The notes under the pieces: model-generated
Told to the model about the DNA's origin: nothing
Databases searched by the model: none
The model's input: the letters and a program-made list of their open reading frames with translations, nothing else
Shown here: positions 24,509 to 36,000 of the stretch, in pieces
Layout: each line of letters starts with the position of its first letter
Numbering within the stretch: the first letter of the stretch is position 1
Position numbers and translations under genes: made by a program
From: Acanthochromis polyacanthus
Lineage: Eukaryota; Chordata; Actinopteri; Pomacentridae
Assembly: GCF_021347895.1 (NCBI RefSeq)
Contig: NC_067126.1
Coordinates: forward strand, 33,616,482 to 33,680,481
Reading direction: 5' to 3'
Length of the DNA stretch: 64,000 bases

Positions 24509-24548
24509 ATGGCAACCGGTGCGCTCCTGCTCGTCTGTGCGCTGCTTG
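24509..24548 (+). CDS. igsf3: Immunoglobulin superfamily member 3-like, coding exon 1 (signal peptide)
   Basis: ATG at 24509 opens a 13-codon exon, MATGALLLVCALL plus one base, ending at a consensus donor (G|gtaagt, 24548/24549) in phase 1. Joined to the exon at 42710 it gives MATGALLLVCALLAGVAVA followed by QRVVMVQ. This is a typical signal peptide with a hydrophobic core and a cleavage site expected after AVA, just before the mature QR. Context supports the start: the A at -3 relative to ATG is favourable, and the preceding sequence is the GC-richer promoter/5'UTR zone. The link to exon 2 is inferred from matching phase, the sensible joined signal peptide and the lack of an alternative. Confidence 0.75.
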
Positions 24549-25467
24549 GTAAGTCATCTGGAAAATAAAGAGAGCGAGAGGGAGAAGATTTCAGGCTGCA
24601 TTTCTTCTCTGATTTTTTTTTTCTTTGTTGGAGATGAAACGAGGTAAATCGGCATCTGCTGCTTCTGTCACGGCACACCTGTATGAGACATAAACGGCTT
24701 AGCTGGGACACCAACTACCAGTCATCATGAGTCAGGTGGAAGTAGACTCCATCGATGATCACTGCAATAATAACAGATGCCCATGAACAGCTGTTTGTGT
24801 GTCTGTGTGTGCGGTGAAGTAGGTTAATGTGATATTTAGACTTTAGCCACAGATTAACCCTGTCCAGTCTGACCTCCAGTGTCCTGTTGTTATCAACCCA
24901 CTATGGATGATAGGCACACCTGGATCCAAGCGGCAACACCTGATTGCTTACCCATATGCACCTGTAATTTCTCACATTTTCACAGGCAAATGCGAGTTTC
25001 GGCACGCACAGAAACCCCCATGACGCACGGTGGCACACACAGACACACTCATGCGGGCGTGATTGCTGACACACACTTACACACAGTACATCCTGCCTGT
25101 GAAACTGTCCCAAACAAACACCAGATGGCTTTTTTCTGTTCCTGGACGGGGTGGCCTGTCAGCGCTGCCGGGGGGGATGGGGGGGGGATGGAGGGAGAGG
25201 GAGAGGGAGTGGAAGTCGGCCCCCACTTGGCCAAGAGGATTACCAGTCTGCCTTGCCTCACATCCCCCTCTTTTTTTAAGCACACCAGAAGTCACTTTCA
25301 CTGGGATGTAGGGGGGCTTTTACGCACGTTTTCCCCGTCAATTGTGACTGGAGATGGTATTGTTCCTTGTGGCTCTGTAACGCAGTCGCAGGATGGGAGA
25401 GATGTTACATAATGTAGATGTTGGTGAGGAAGATTTAAGGTGTGAGGAAAGAGGAGGTTGTGCTTTA
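24549..25467 (+). other. igsf3 intron 1, first part
   Basis: Intron 1 begins with gtaagt at 24549 and runs to 42709. This portion has G-rich and CA-rich tracts and one long + strand frame without stop (24879-25412) that shows no domain and is judged accidental. Regulatory elements are often found in first introns, but none can be named here. Confidence 0.6.
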
Positions 25468-26023
25468 CCCTCCTGTTGTCTTCATTTACGGACTCCAAAA
25501 AAATATTTCCTTGTCTGAAAAAAAATCCAATAATTCAGCAACAAAATTCTCCAAATTTCTGAAAATTTGCAAATCCTTCAGGAAGAAAATTCCAATAATT
25601 CCTTAAAAGTTTCACTTAAAAATTTTATTTTTAAAAAAAATCAATACATCCCCCAAATTGGACAAGTAATAAAAAATGTAAAAAAAAACAACTAAAAATT
25701 GTAAATATTAACAAAAAATGAGTAAAAATCTTCCAAAAAAAATCCTAAAAATATCTGAAATAATTAGATATGTATCAGTAAAACTTCTGAACATTTTTAA
25801 AGACTTTTTTACACCAAAAAATGTTCCAAAATTTTCCAAAAATGTTAAAAATGTGGAAGTTTTCACTGTGAACATATGTCATCAAAAACGTTTTCCTTAA
25901 AAGTATTTTTAAAAAGTCCTCCAAATTTGGCAAGGAAACATTTTCAAAAATGAATAAAAATCTTCCAAAAGAATCCTAAAAATATTTAAAGTGATTACAT
26001 ATATATCAGCAAAACTTCTAATA

Positions 26024-26122
26024 TTTTCTTTAAGAACATTCACAAAAAAAATCAACCAAAATCTAGTGAATTTCACTGGATTTTGGTTGATTTTTTTTTT
26101 TCTCTAAATGTTCTTAAAGAAA
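26024..26122. repeat. Palindrome within MITE copy A
   Basis: The segment beginning 'ttttctttaagaacatt' is mirrored by 'aatgttcttaaagaaa' ending at 26122. The inner parts 'aaatcaaccaaaatc' and 'gattttggttgattt' also pair, around the centre 'agtgaatttcact'. It forms a near-perfect hairpin of about 99 bases. The same outer arms appear twice in copy B. Confidence 0.85.
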
Positions 26123-26261
26123 CATTTTTTAACATTTCTTTTTTCACCAACAATGTTCAAAGATTTCCCCAAAATGATAAAAATGTGGTCATAAGAAGTT
26201 TCACTGTGAAAATCTATATATTTTTATCCACATTTTCAAACTTTAAAACGGGTCAGTTTTG

Positions 26262-26444
26262 GGTGCCTGTATAGCTCATCTAGTTAAGCGGGCGACCCAT
26301 GTACAGGGGCTGGTCTCCAACGCAGCGGCCCGGGTTTGATTCCTGCTCGCGGCCCTTTGTTGCATGTCTTCCCCCCCACTCTTCTTCTCCCCTATTTCCT
26401 GTCTACCTTCACTGTCACTATCTAATAAAGCTGAAAAAGGGAAA
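26262..26444 (+). mobile_element. Short tRNA-derived SINE inserted in MITE copy A, with 17-base target duplication
   Basis: The head 'tgcctgtatagctcatctag' followed by 'ttaagcgggcg' resembles a tRNA A-box region. 'gcccgggtttgattcctgct' contains the B-box-like GGTTTGATTCC. The tail reads 'ctaataaagctgaaaaaggg' with an A-rich end. A perfect duplication AAAACGGGTCAGTTTTG flanks it at 26245-26261 and 26445-26461. The duplicated sequence belongs to the MITE end, so the SINE arrived after the MITE. It is about 183 bases with no coding capacity, and is a distinct family from the longer SINE at 4439 and 29216. Confidence 0.92.
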
Positions 26445-26486
26445 AAAACGGGTCAGTTTTGACCCGCAGAGCAACACGAGGGTTAA

Positions 26487-27207
26487 TGTGTGGATGGTGG
26501 TAGAAATCAGATTTTTTTTCTCATGATTCTCAATCTTATTTGTGATAATAGCTTGGGATGTGTTACAAAATCTCCAGAGAGAGGGGAAAGAGAGAGAGAG
26601 AGAAAATGGTTGATTGACAGGAGATTAATTGGCAACAATTTTGGGAAAACCGTTTAAAAAGTTGTTTTTTAAAGCAAAAAGCAGCGATTTCTCCGGCTGT
26701 GGCTTCTCAAGTGCAAATGGTTCCGACAATTATGAGTGGTCTGTTGTGGTAAACAATGTCTGTGGGATTGGACTGTTTGTCACACAGAACAAAACATGGC
26801 ATTAGGCTTTGGGAATTTGTGATGAGTGTTTTTCACTATTCTGCTGACATTGCACAAACCAGTCTCTCTTTGCAATCCAATCCAAAAAAGAAAAAAGTCT
26901 GTGCACCACCAACCACAAGAAAACTGCTTTTTTTTTCCTTCCCCGTCAGTCATTAAAAATATTGGAGAAGCAACAAAATAAACAAGTGGCCAAGTCGAAT
27001 TTGACTGAAGTGGAGAAAATGTTTCAAGTCAGCATGATGGAACCAACAACGCTTGTATGTTTTACTGCATAAATTCAAATTTATTTTGCTTCTCCTCCCT
27101 CCTGTATTGGTTCTATGAACCCAAACCACAGTTTAAACTCAGATTAACAGCAAATCTGTGTTGTATTATAATATCATGAGGAAAATAAATCTCTAAAATA
27201 ACTTTTC
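26487..27207. other. Intron 1 sequence between the two inverted MITE copies
   Basis: About 720 bases without a recognisable repeat or exon. It forms the spacer of the large inverted repeat. Confidence 0.6.
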
Positions 27208-27211
27208 TTAA

Positions 27212-28041
27212 CCCTCGTGTTATCCTGTGGGTCAAATTGACCCGTTTTAGAATTTGAAAATCTGGGGAAAAAAATATTTTCACAGGGAAGCTTCTGATGT
27301 CCACATTTTCGACATTTTTGGGAAATTTTTTTGAACATTTTTTGGTGGGGATAAAAGAAATGTTAAAAAAAAAATGTTTCTTTAAGAACATTCAGGAAAA
27401 AAAAATCAACAAAACCTTGTTTTTTTTTCTTTCCCCCTGAATGTTCTTAAAGAAAATATTAGAAGTTTTACTGATATAGATGTAATGACTTTAAATATTT
27501 TTAGGATTTTTTGGAAGATTTTACTCATTTTTGAAAATATTTCCTTGCCAAATTTGGGGGATTTAAAAAAAATAATAATTCTTTTAAGGGAAACTTTTTT
27601 TTGATGACATGTTCACAGTGAAAAATTCCACATTTTTAACTTTTTTGGAAAACTTTTGAACATTTTTTGGTGGGGAAAAAAAGAAATGTTAAAAAAATGT
27701 TTCTTTAAGAACATTCAGAATTTTAAATTTTTTTTTGTACTGAATGTTCATAAAGAAAATAGAAATTTTACTGATATATTTGTCATTACTTTAGATGTAT
27801 TTAAGATTTTTTTTGAAAGATTTTTAATCTTTTTTTTTAAAAAAATACAAAAAAATCTGTTTTTTAAATAAAGCATTCAGGGCAAACTTTTAAGGAATTA
27901 TTGGAATTTTCTTCCTGAAGGTTTTGCAAATTTTCAGAAATTTGGAGATTTTTTTTTTTTTTGCTGAATTTCTGGATTTTTTTTTTTTCCGGAAAAGGAA
28001 ACAACATTTTTTGGTGCCTGTAAATAAAGACAACAGGAGGG
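27212..28041 (-). mobile_element. TTAA-type (piggyBac-like) MITE, copy B, opposite orientation to copy A
   Basis: It starts CCCTCGTGTTATCCTGTGGG after TTAA (27208-27211) and ends with ...ATAAAGACAACAGGAGGG, followed by TTAT (28042-28045). These are the reverse complements of the right and left ends of copy A. The interior contains a tandemly duplicated block about 325 bases apart: 'gaacattttttggtgggg' occurs near 27332 and again near 27657. Two hairpins based on 'tttctttaagaacattcag' and its inverse lie at about 27376-27457 and 27699-27761. There is no transposase. Confidence 0.75.
27376..27761. repeat. Duplicated hairpin block inside MITE copy B
   Basis: Two palindromes (about 27376-27457 and 27699-27761) share the arms 'tttctttaagaacattcag' and 'ctgaatgttcttaaagaaa'; the second has a substitution in its right arm. 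They are separated by a copy of the surrounding AT-rich unit. The arrangement shows internal amplification of the MITE body. Confidence 0.75.
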
Positions 28042-28045
28042 TTAT

Positions 28046-29203
28046 GGCAGAATATGGCTGTGTGTGACTGTAGCCATTTTGGTGCTGCAGTATTGATAAT
28101 TCAGAAATGTATCGCCGCATCTTATATATATCTATAGCGTAGCATCATTTATTTATTCATCACCTCGTGTGCATGCACAAGCATCTGTGATACGTGAAGC
28201 TGTCTGCCTGTGTGTGATCAGCTGTCTGATTTATTTGCAATGTGTCAGCCTCTGCACATGTTTGCACTTGAATTTGCGTATTAAAAAAAAAAAGACTAAA
28301 ATAAAGGTGGGTGACAGCTGCGTTAGACGGAGACTGTATCAGTCATTGCGAAGCCCAGAGGTGCCACTTACACCGTTTTTTGGCAGGAAAATCTTATATC
28401 AGGGTTATTTATGCTGCTGAGTTTGCAACCAGGTGCGAGCGCGTGTTTACTTGTGGCACCGGGTTATATGAGATGAAGCATATAAAAGAGTTTGCCTGAA
28501 GGGATGAATGTTTATTAGCTTTACAAACAGGATGCCTTCCTGCCCTGCCATAGAGACAGAGGAAGATGTCACCCTTTTGCTTGTGATTTTTTTTTCTTTT
28601 TTTTTTTTGGAGGTGTACTGCTGTTTCTGTGAGTTTGAAATGGAGAGCCAACCTGAAGTATCCAAGACATCCCAGTTTATGTAACTAAATTGGAAGTGTA
28701 ATATGTGCGGGGTTGGATAGTCAAACTGTAAAATGCCTCAGTGGTTTCCATTTACTGGGCTGACAGGAGAGCAGCCAGCGGTCACCGTGGTTCTGACGAG
28801 CAGCCATTGGTCCTGCTTATCCGCTGGTCTGAGAGCATCCACACACTGCAGGATGTTAGAAATCTTGATGTTTATGTCTTGCGTATATCTTGATTATCTC
28901 TGCCAGGTTGCAGGAGGAGGCCTGTTTTTCATCTTGTCCACACAGTATCTGAACATGTTATGAGTGAATTTGCGCAAACCTGTGTGAGAGGTATGTATTT
29001 TTGTGTGTGGTACGGAGCAGCTGGTGTGGCCTTTTATTTTGAAGGTAAACTGTATAACCAGTGTAGCTACAGTTTTGCTCATAAGGTTCCATACCCTGGC
29101 AAAATGTGTGAAATCTTGTCCATTTTATTTAGAAAATATATTTGATCTTGAGAAACTTTTATTTCGTTTAGGGTTAGTCGTCAGACAAAGTTATTTGTCG
29201 TGC
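28046..29203. other. igsf3 intron 1, unique-looking part
   Basis: No exon or bounded repeat was seen. Confidence 0.55.
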
Positions 29204-29215
29204 AATTGTACACTG

Positions 29216-29552
29216 GCAGGGCTGCAAAGTTGTTGGTGGTTAGCACTTTTGCCTTGCAGCTAAAAGGTCCCTGGTTCATGTCCCAGCCTTCCCAGGATCG
29301 TTCTGCATAGTTTGCATTCTCCCTGTGCATGTTTGGGTTTTCTACGGGTACTCTGGCTTCCTCCCACAGTCCAAAATCATGCTGAGGTTAATTGGTGATT
29401 CTCGATTGTCCGTAGGTGTGAGTGTGTTTGTTTGTCTGTATATGTAGTCCTGTGGTAGATTGGTGACCTGTCCAGGGTGTCCAATGCCTTTGCCCTAAGT
29501 CAGCTGGCGACCCCAATGAGGATTAAGCGGTGTTTAGATAATGGATGGATGG
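29216..29552 (+). mobile_element. tRNA-derived SINE, full-length copy nested in a Tc1-like element end
   Basis: The head 'ggtggttagcacttttgcct' is followed by a degraded B-box-like 'ccctggttcatgtccc'. The middle reads 'gcatgtttgggttttctacg' and 'ggcttcctcccacagtcc', and the tail ends in 'aatggatggatgg'. It is flanked by AATTGTACACTG (29204-29215) and AATTGTATACTG (29553-29564), a target duplication with one later change. The right copy runs into the end of the Tc1-like element that follows. It is the same family as the - strand copy at 4439-4795. Confidence 0.88.
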
Positions 29553-30062
29553 AATTGTATACTGATCAGGCATAGCATTATGACCATCTGCTTAATACTG
29601 CATTGGCTCCCCTTATGTCGTCAAAACACTTTGAACCATTGCTCCTGGACAAGATGACCTCTCAGGGTGTCCTTTAGGTGCTCTGGATTGTGCAGTGAGG
29701 CCTCTGGGAATCAAACTTGTTCCAATGCTGTTGGTGCTTGATCAGAATGAGTTCTAGGAAGTTTGGACGTCAAATCAACATTTTGGGCGATTGTCATGTT
29801 CCTGTTCCTCAAGATGTTCCTGATTGTTTGATGTTTTTGCAATGTGGTGGGGTGTGTTTTCCTGCAGGGGTAGGCCAGTGACATTTGGGATTTCCATTTG
29901 CATGAGGGAGTGTGCTTGTTCTAATGTTTATTTGGGTGTCTAAGTCTCTTCAACATGGGCACCAAAATCCAAGATTTTCCAGCAGAACACTCCATAGTAC
30001 CAATATGATCAATGTTATTCACTTCACCTGTCAGTGGTCATAATGTTGTGGCTGATCGGTGC
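29553..30062. mobile_element. Non-autonomous, decayed Tc1/mariner-type element with 'ctgatcaggcat' inverted ends
   Basis: The left end CTGATCAGGCATAGCATTAT followed by GACC (29562-29585) is the inverse of the right end GGTCATAATG...GGCTGATCGG (30037-30060). These ends are those of a common fish Tc1/mariner-like transposon. The interior, about 450 bases, keeps scattered recognisable pieces of the non-coding strand of the element ('ccagcagaacactcc', 'ttcacttcacctgtcagtgg') but is much shorter than a full element and has no open frame. The TA at the right end has decayed. Confidence 0.8.
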
Positions 30063-33000
30063 TCAGATCATTCCTGTTTTCAATAAAGAATGGTACACAT
30101 TGTCCAAATTCTGCCAGGGTATGTATACTTATCAGCACAACTGTACATAGCACAGAATCAAGGTGACACAACACAGTTTTTCGATGTTGCTTTTGAGCGA
30201 ACCAGGCACTGGTGGGACTGTAGCGATGATTTCATTCATTTTTACTCCCTTTCTGCAAACCACCAACAGTTGTGGCGTTACAGTTTCTTTACTTTTCCGA
30301 TCTTTCTCGCAATTTTTTGTAAGGTATAATAATACGCTAGCAGGCAGAAGCGTGCCACATCTGCATTAATTAATTTATTTTTTTCCCTTTTACATACTTT
30401 TATTGTGAAGTAAGTTAGCCCAAACTTTCCAAATCATTCTGCGGCTCAACTTCCCTGTAACTATGGAGCTTCAGTGAGCACTGTGATGGAGTACTCAGCT
30501 CAACTGTCTGGATTGTAAGGAAGATACATCCAAAAAGCTGAAACAGTATGCCTTGGGAGAAGGTCAGCAGTAATATAAAGTATGCATTCTTTTTAGTTAA
30601 AGAAGTAAAACTTGCAGAAGCCCTGATATGATCCGGATGTGCTGCAACTGTTTTGCTTTATTCCTTTCAGTCATCCTCTTCTTTCAGTGAGATTTTTGAT
30701 GCCATTTTTGATCATTTGTTTCAAGTCAGAAGAGACAGTGAAACAATGGCCTGTTATCCCGGCTCATTACGGAGCTATTGACTGAGAAAGAGGAAAGTTT
30801 TAAGTAGTTGTTGTAACACCATCAAACTTTGTGCTTATCAGCGGACAAAGTATAAAGCCGGCCCTCCGTAATTGGCCCAATCAAAGAACATGAAGGTACT
30901 TAAAAGCTTATTTTGAGCTTTGGAATAAATGCTGTGTATTTTATGGTTTTTTACAGTGTAAGTAGAGTGGCACTTAAAGCCACTCAAGTACAGATTAGAT
31001 TGTCCGTGTGGTGCTGTGACAATTGCCATGAAGGCTTGAAAGTGGTTATAGTTTGAACAGTCTCATTTTTCATTTCAGAGAAACTCATTAAAATGTCTGC
31101 ATTTCTAACTGTGAAACAAGTTTATAATTACAATAGGGAAGGAAATTAGAAATCCGCAACGTGGAAATGATTGATTCAGACAACTGCATAGAATGAGTGT
31201 GAGCAATAATATAATGCAGATTTAGGAAGAAGTTGGATGCGGAATGTATCTTTTCCAACTACACAGAAGCTGAATAGGGTGGGGTTAAACGGTTACGTAC
31301 ACATCAGTGTCTTCAGTATTTCTACCATTAATGGTCATCATGGTGCGGTCGCTGTTGTCTCAGGCATTTAAAACCTCATCAGGATTCAAAGTTTGCAGTG
31401 CCACTCCCTGATGCCCACCCAGCCTCTCCTTTATCCCAAATAAGAATGACAGCTGGAAGCCCCCCCCACCCGAAAATTACACAGATTTTAGCTTGTGTGT
31501 GGTCAAGCCGAGCACCTTGAGTCAGCTGTTAAAGCAGTGGGGATGCTTTTCAAGCCTCTGCTGACACGAGCGTGTGCAGTCTAGACAGTCAGGCTGAATG
31601 CAGTAACTCACCGTCTAGCTGTTTGTGTAGCTGCTCTATGTATATACCGTGGAAATGTACTTGTATGTCACCATCCCGCAATTTGTTACTCATTATTTTT
31701 TCCAGTTGGTGTCAAGAGAATCAGAGGACTGACTTCCCTGTGTTGGGGGAAATGCAGGCTTGTGCAGCTGTCTGATTGCAGTGCCGTTTGCTCCCCTTGT
31801 TATTTGCTGCGCATGTAGTTGCACGCATGCTTGTTTGCATCATAAACACAAGACCCATGTCTCTGTGTATACCCATGACAAGATGCCTTTTGTGCTATTG
31901 TTTTATTTTCATATCACAACATCGTTGACTCAACTGACAAAAAAGCAAACAATGGAAAAATCAGAAACAAGACTTGTCAGCGTGGCTATCATTCACCAGC
32001 TGTGTGGTGAGTTTCCAGTAAATATTCATGAAAGGTGGGGATGCATAATGGAAACACAGACTGCTCGTAGGTCAGCGTCACAACTGAGATGTCTCATTAG
32101 CCGTGGATCGATAGAAATGTCCATCCACGCCGGTGGAATTTCTTGCGTCAGGTGCACCCAGGGGCAACTGAAAATACTGGTTGGTTTCTGCTGTCCACGG
32201 GGCAAGTACTATCCCTGTAATTCAGACTTCAGACTGCTACAGAAACTCACACCCAACAACCACTGCAGTTTTACTCCAGCTACACTGCCATCTGTTATCA
32301 GCTTCTCTCTGCGTCCTCTCAAAGGTAGGAAGTGAGGAAACTTTTCCTCCAGTGGAGATTTCAGAGGAGATGAAGGAAACTTTGAGACAGAACTGACTGA
32401 ACTTTATTGCACGCGCAGCAATAAATGGAAAAGTTAGTTATGGGTAATAACAGTTAGTCTTCTCATGTGTTTTTTTTTTTTTTTTTTAATATAAATATAA
32501 ATGATGATCCTCCCCTGTGACCCAGATCTGTGCTTCTCTCCGGTTCACATGGGGTGATGAGTGACTGAAGAGAAGCAAAGTTCTTGAGGGAGACTTCCTG
32601 CCTGCCACAATGAATCAGGAACGTGGCTGGAGCTGGAGACAGAACAGAGGCAGCGTCTGCTTTGTGTCAGATTTTGACTCGACTGCAGCACCTCTGGTTA
32701 ACTGTCAGGCCTCTCTCACATCACAACTCTTTCGCCACCGTCCCGAAGCCTCTCTTCACGCCTCAGATTGTATCATGTTTCGCGGTAACAATGCTGTTAG
32801 TCGTACGCTTTGTGATGCCTTTTAAATGTTCTTTCAGGCTAATTTGCATGTATCTCTGCTTCTCTTCACTCACACCCTTAAAAGGTACTCCAGCTGCCTC
32901 CTCCTCCTCCTCCAGTGAATAGCCCCTGACCTCCCTCCCCCACTTTTTTCCAAACAATGCGATGCCCAGCCCACCTCCTCTTCAAAGAGGACTAATTAAA

Positions 33001-36000
33001 AACTGCCCTCAAGTGTGATCCAAACCAGATATTTTCATCTTTCTTACAGTGTGAGGGCGAAGGATCCGTCTTTAACACTCACATTTATCTCAGACTTTTT
33101 CTTTAAAAGCGACATCTTTGCCTGTTTGAAAGACCAACACACACCCACCCGTCCCCTCTGGGATTTTTTTGTCTGCTCCTCCCCTTTTTACCATTCTGTG
33201 CTGGGAGTCATGATGACTGGCTGGTGAGAGGATTCCACTTCACTCCTCCACACACACGCACACACACACACACACACTCACACAGTCACCCACAGCACTC
33301 TGAGCTGCTGTCCTTCCGTGCTGCTACACTCCCCTGCTCCCTGCTTGATCCTCCACCCGAGCAGATCCCACACTGGTGGGATGCACACTGGGCGCTGTAA
33401 CTATGGCGACCGTTCCCTGTTTGCACTCTGCCAATGCACGTTCGGCGGCACGCGCTCCGCACGTTCAAAGGTGCACATACATAGATGTCCACATGCATGT
33501 TGGATTTATTCTTTCCAAAGATATCCTTGCCTAATAATGGAGTGAGCTCCTCTCATTTCGCCATTATGTTCTGTTAATGTGCTTCTTTTCTGATTTACAC
33601 ATAAAACCAAAGAGGTGTGTTTGTGTGTCTAATTGCTTATGCATAAATGCATGAATTTACAAGTGCACGTCTTTGACTGCCTGAGAGGCAAAATGACTGA
33701 CAATCGCAGGAAAAGTCTGTTTGAAGTAGACTAATTAATAGTTAATTAGTTTCTTTTCCAATCTGCAGCTTAATGCGCAAACGTAGGAACTGATAGCAAG
33801 TTGCCAGTCATACAAAACAACTAACCACTGTACATAAAGTAGATACAGCTGTCAGGCGTAATTGTACACAAGCGCAAAATGGATAATGACCGAAGATAGC
33901 TGAGTGTTTTTATAGCCTCGCTTTCTTTTACAACAATTAACGCAGACGTTCGACTCTGTTGTAACAGTTGGTCGTGACGGGGTATAGCGTGCTGAGCGTT
34001 ATGGGCTTCTTTTCTTTATGAATCGTTTGTGGGTGAAAGTATTGTTTGGGAGTGGATTTGAGACCACTGTGCTTTGTCATTCAGACTGGGTGGGGGATGT
34101 GTGTGTTTGGGAGGAGGGGGTCAGGTTGGTTATGACTGGGGGTTGGGCAGAGGAGGTTAGTGGGGTAGCAGGTGTCCACACTGAGCTAATGGATTTGGGG
34201 AGGGGTGTGGATGGAGGCGCTTAATGTACTGGAGGTGCTTGTGTATGTATGCATGGGGTGATATGGACGGAGCAGATTGACTTCCTCTGTCCCGGCTCCT
34301 TTTGTTTCCGTCAACACCAGATGGAATAATGCACATATTTTTTTCATAAGAAAATGATTGTCATTTCCAATGTAAACACTTCCACAGACAGTTCCGCTTC
34401 GAGTTGTATTCATTACAGTCGACACTTATTGTAGCCGTCTGTCACGCTGTGGATGTTTACCAGTAACCCAGTCTGTTTAACACCACAGTTAGACAGTCCA
34501 GTGAGGTACTTTCAAACATTTAATATTTTACTGGAGCCTTTTAGACGGAGGCTAGAAAGTGGCAACAGAGGCATTACTACCCAGCTGCGGTTTCCCATGG
34601 TCTCCCTCCTGCTGTTTTGAATTATTTATTCATATTACGCTTGGTAAGGAACTGTCTTCTCTCACACTTTTTAGGTTTTAATTAAATTTATATGTCAAGA
34701 TGTTGCTCTAGCTGTCATATGTGACTGTGGTGCAGTAACTACTTTCAGCTCTGCACAAGCTCTCCCTGTTGACTTTTGCTGCAAAGCTTGGTAGCGGAGT
34801 CATTTATTCCCAAAGTTCCAAAGTTATCTTGTTTATCGCCTTCATGTTGAGGGACAAAGTGGTAAGACAACATGCAGCATTTGATAAATAGTAGCTTTGC
34901 AAGATGAGGAGGAGGAAGACAGTTTGTCTGCTGTCGCTGATTAGAAATTTGACTGAAATTGTTATGTTGCCATTATCTAAGGATCAGACGAATCACTGCG
35001 TGCTGATTATCCATTTCAAATGATCTCTCTCTGGATGAAACAATAAAACTCAAAAGCCCTTTTCCATCGTGGTCCAACAGGAAGGCGAAGCAGCTGAGGG
35101 TGTAGGAGGAGGAGGATGAAGAGGCAGCTGTTCTACAGAAAAGGATAGATTGCGATCTGCTCTATGCTGTTGACACTATCGACAAATACTGCCAGCACCG
35201 GAAATGGATAGGAGAAAATATGAGTCAGCCCACATTGTAAAATCACATTTCTGCTAAGCATACATAACGCCTATGCTTAGTTACATGTGCCGTGTAGTTT
35301 CCTCTCACACCAACAGTATTCAGAAACACATTGACACAAAAGCATGAATTAGCCTCGGAACACGCCACTGCTTCCATCCTGGTCTCACCAGCTGTTATGA
35401 GCAACAGCGCAGGTGGGGTTATGACTGTTGTAGCCCTCGGGGCCAATAAATTAGTACTTGTTAGCATAGAGAAAGCAGAGGACAGCATGACCCAGGTGTG
35501 ACTTAAAACAGGAGTCCCAGTTCAGACAGAAATTTGACACTTGGAAACGTTTGACCTTACATGGACTTGATTGCTGTTACACTTGAATTGTTTTTAAATC
35601 CTTTTAAAACCACTGCCTTTATCATCGGAGTGTGGATGCATTGTAAGGCCACAACTGGTAGCTGGTTACTTCAGCACAATCAAATATTAACTGGAAAAAG
35701 GGTGGAACAGCAGTAATTCCCTTGAGTCTTGTCATTACTGTGAGGTTGCCAGCCAGAGACTTGGGAAAAGTTTCTGCTTGCAGCCAAAAAATGGTCCCCA
35801 CACGTAATCCTCTGTAACACTGCAACTTGTTTTCATATCGCATGTTGGTATGGAAGATATAAAGTACTAATTAGTGAGCTTTAGAGGTGCTTGTAGGTGG
35901 ATTTTGTTACAGTTGCACGGAGTCAGACTGCACTAAGCTAAGCAAACCGGCTGCTGGCTGTAGTCTTCTGTTTACCACATTGCCCTCTGGCTATGCTTCC

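Larger units (their letters stand above)
25468..26482 (+). mobile_element. TTAA-type (piggyBac-like) MITE, copy A, AT-rich
   Basis: Its left end is CCCTCCTGTTGTCTTCATTT (flanked by TTTA at 25464-25467). Its right end is GACCCGCAGAGCAACACGAG followed by GG, flanked by TTAA at 26483-26486. Copy B at 27212-28041 has the same two ends in the opposite orientation. Ends starting CCCT within a TTAA target are the hallmark of piggyBac-type cut-and-paste elements. The body is strongly AT-rich with no transposase, so it is a non-autonomous element. Without the SINE inserted at 26262-26444 and one duplicated target copy, its size is about 815 bases. Class assignment is inference from the ends. Confidence 0.75.

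Noticed and set aside
24879..25412. 177-codon + strand open frame in igsf3 intron 1
   Set aside because: No domain or signal, composition follows local G-rich and CA-rich tracts, and it lies after a clear splice donor in the same transcript.
26262..26444. Possible tRNA gene (A-box and B-box-like motifs)
   Set aside because: The cloverleaf is not intact, the tail is that of a SINE and target duplications flank it, so it is a retroposon.
25468..28041. A single giant transposon with about 1 kb inverted repeats
   Set aside because: Each half has its own pair of CCCT-type ends, and the inner boundaries both carry intact TTAA, so two separate insertions in opposite orientation explain it better.
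31760..32335. 191-codon + strand open frame
   Set aside because: No recognisable domain, no matching splice sites, and cysteine/histidine-rich runs look random. It could not be linked to any gene.
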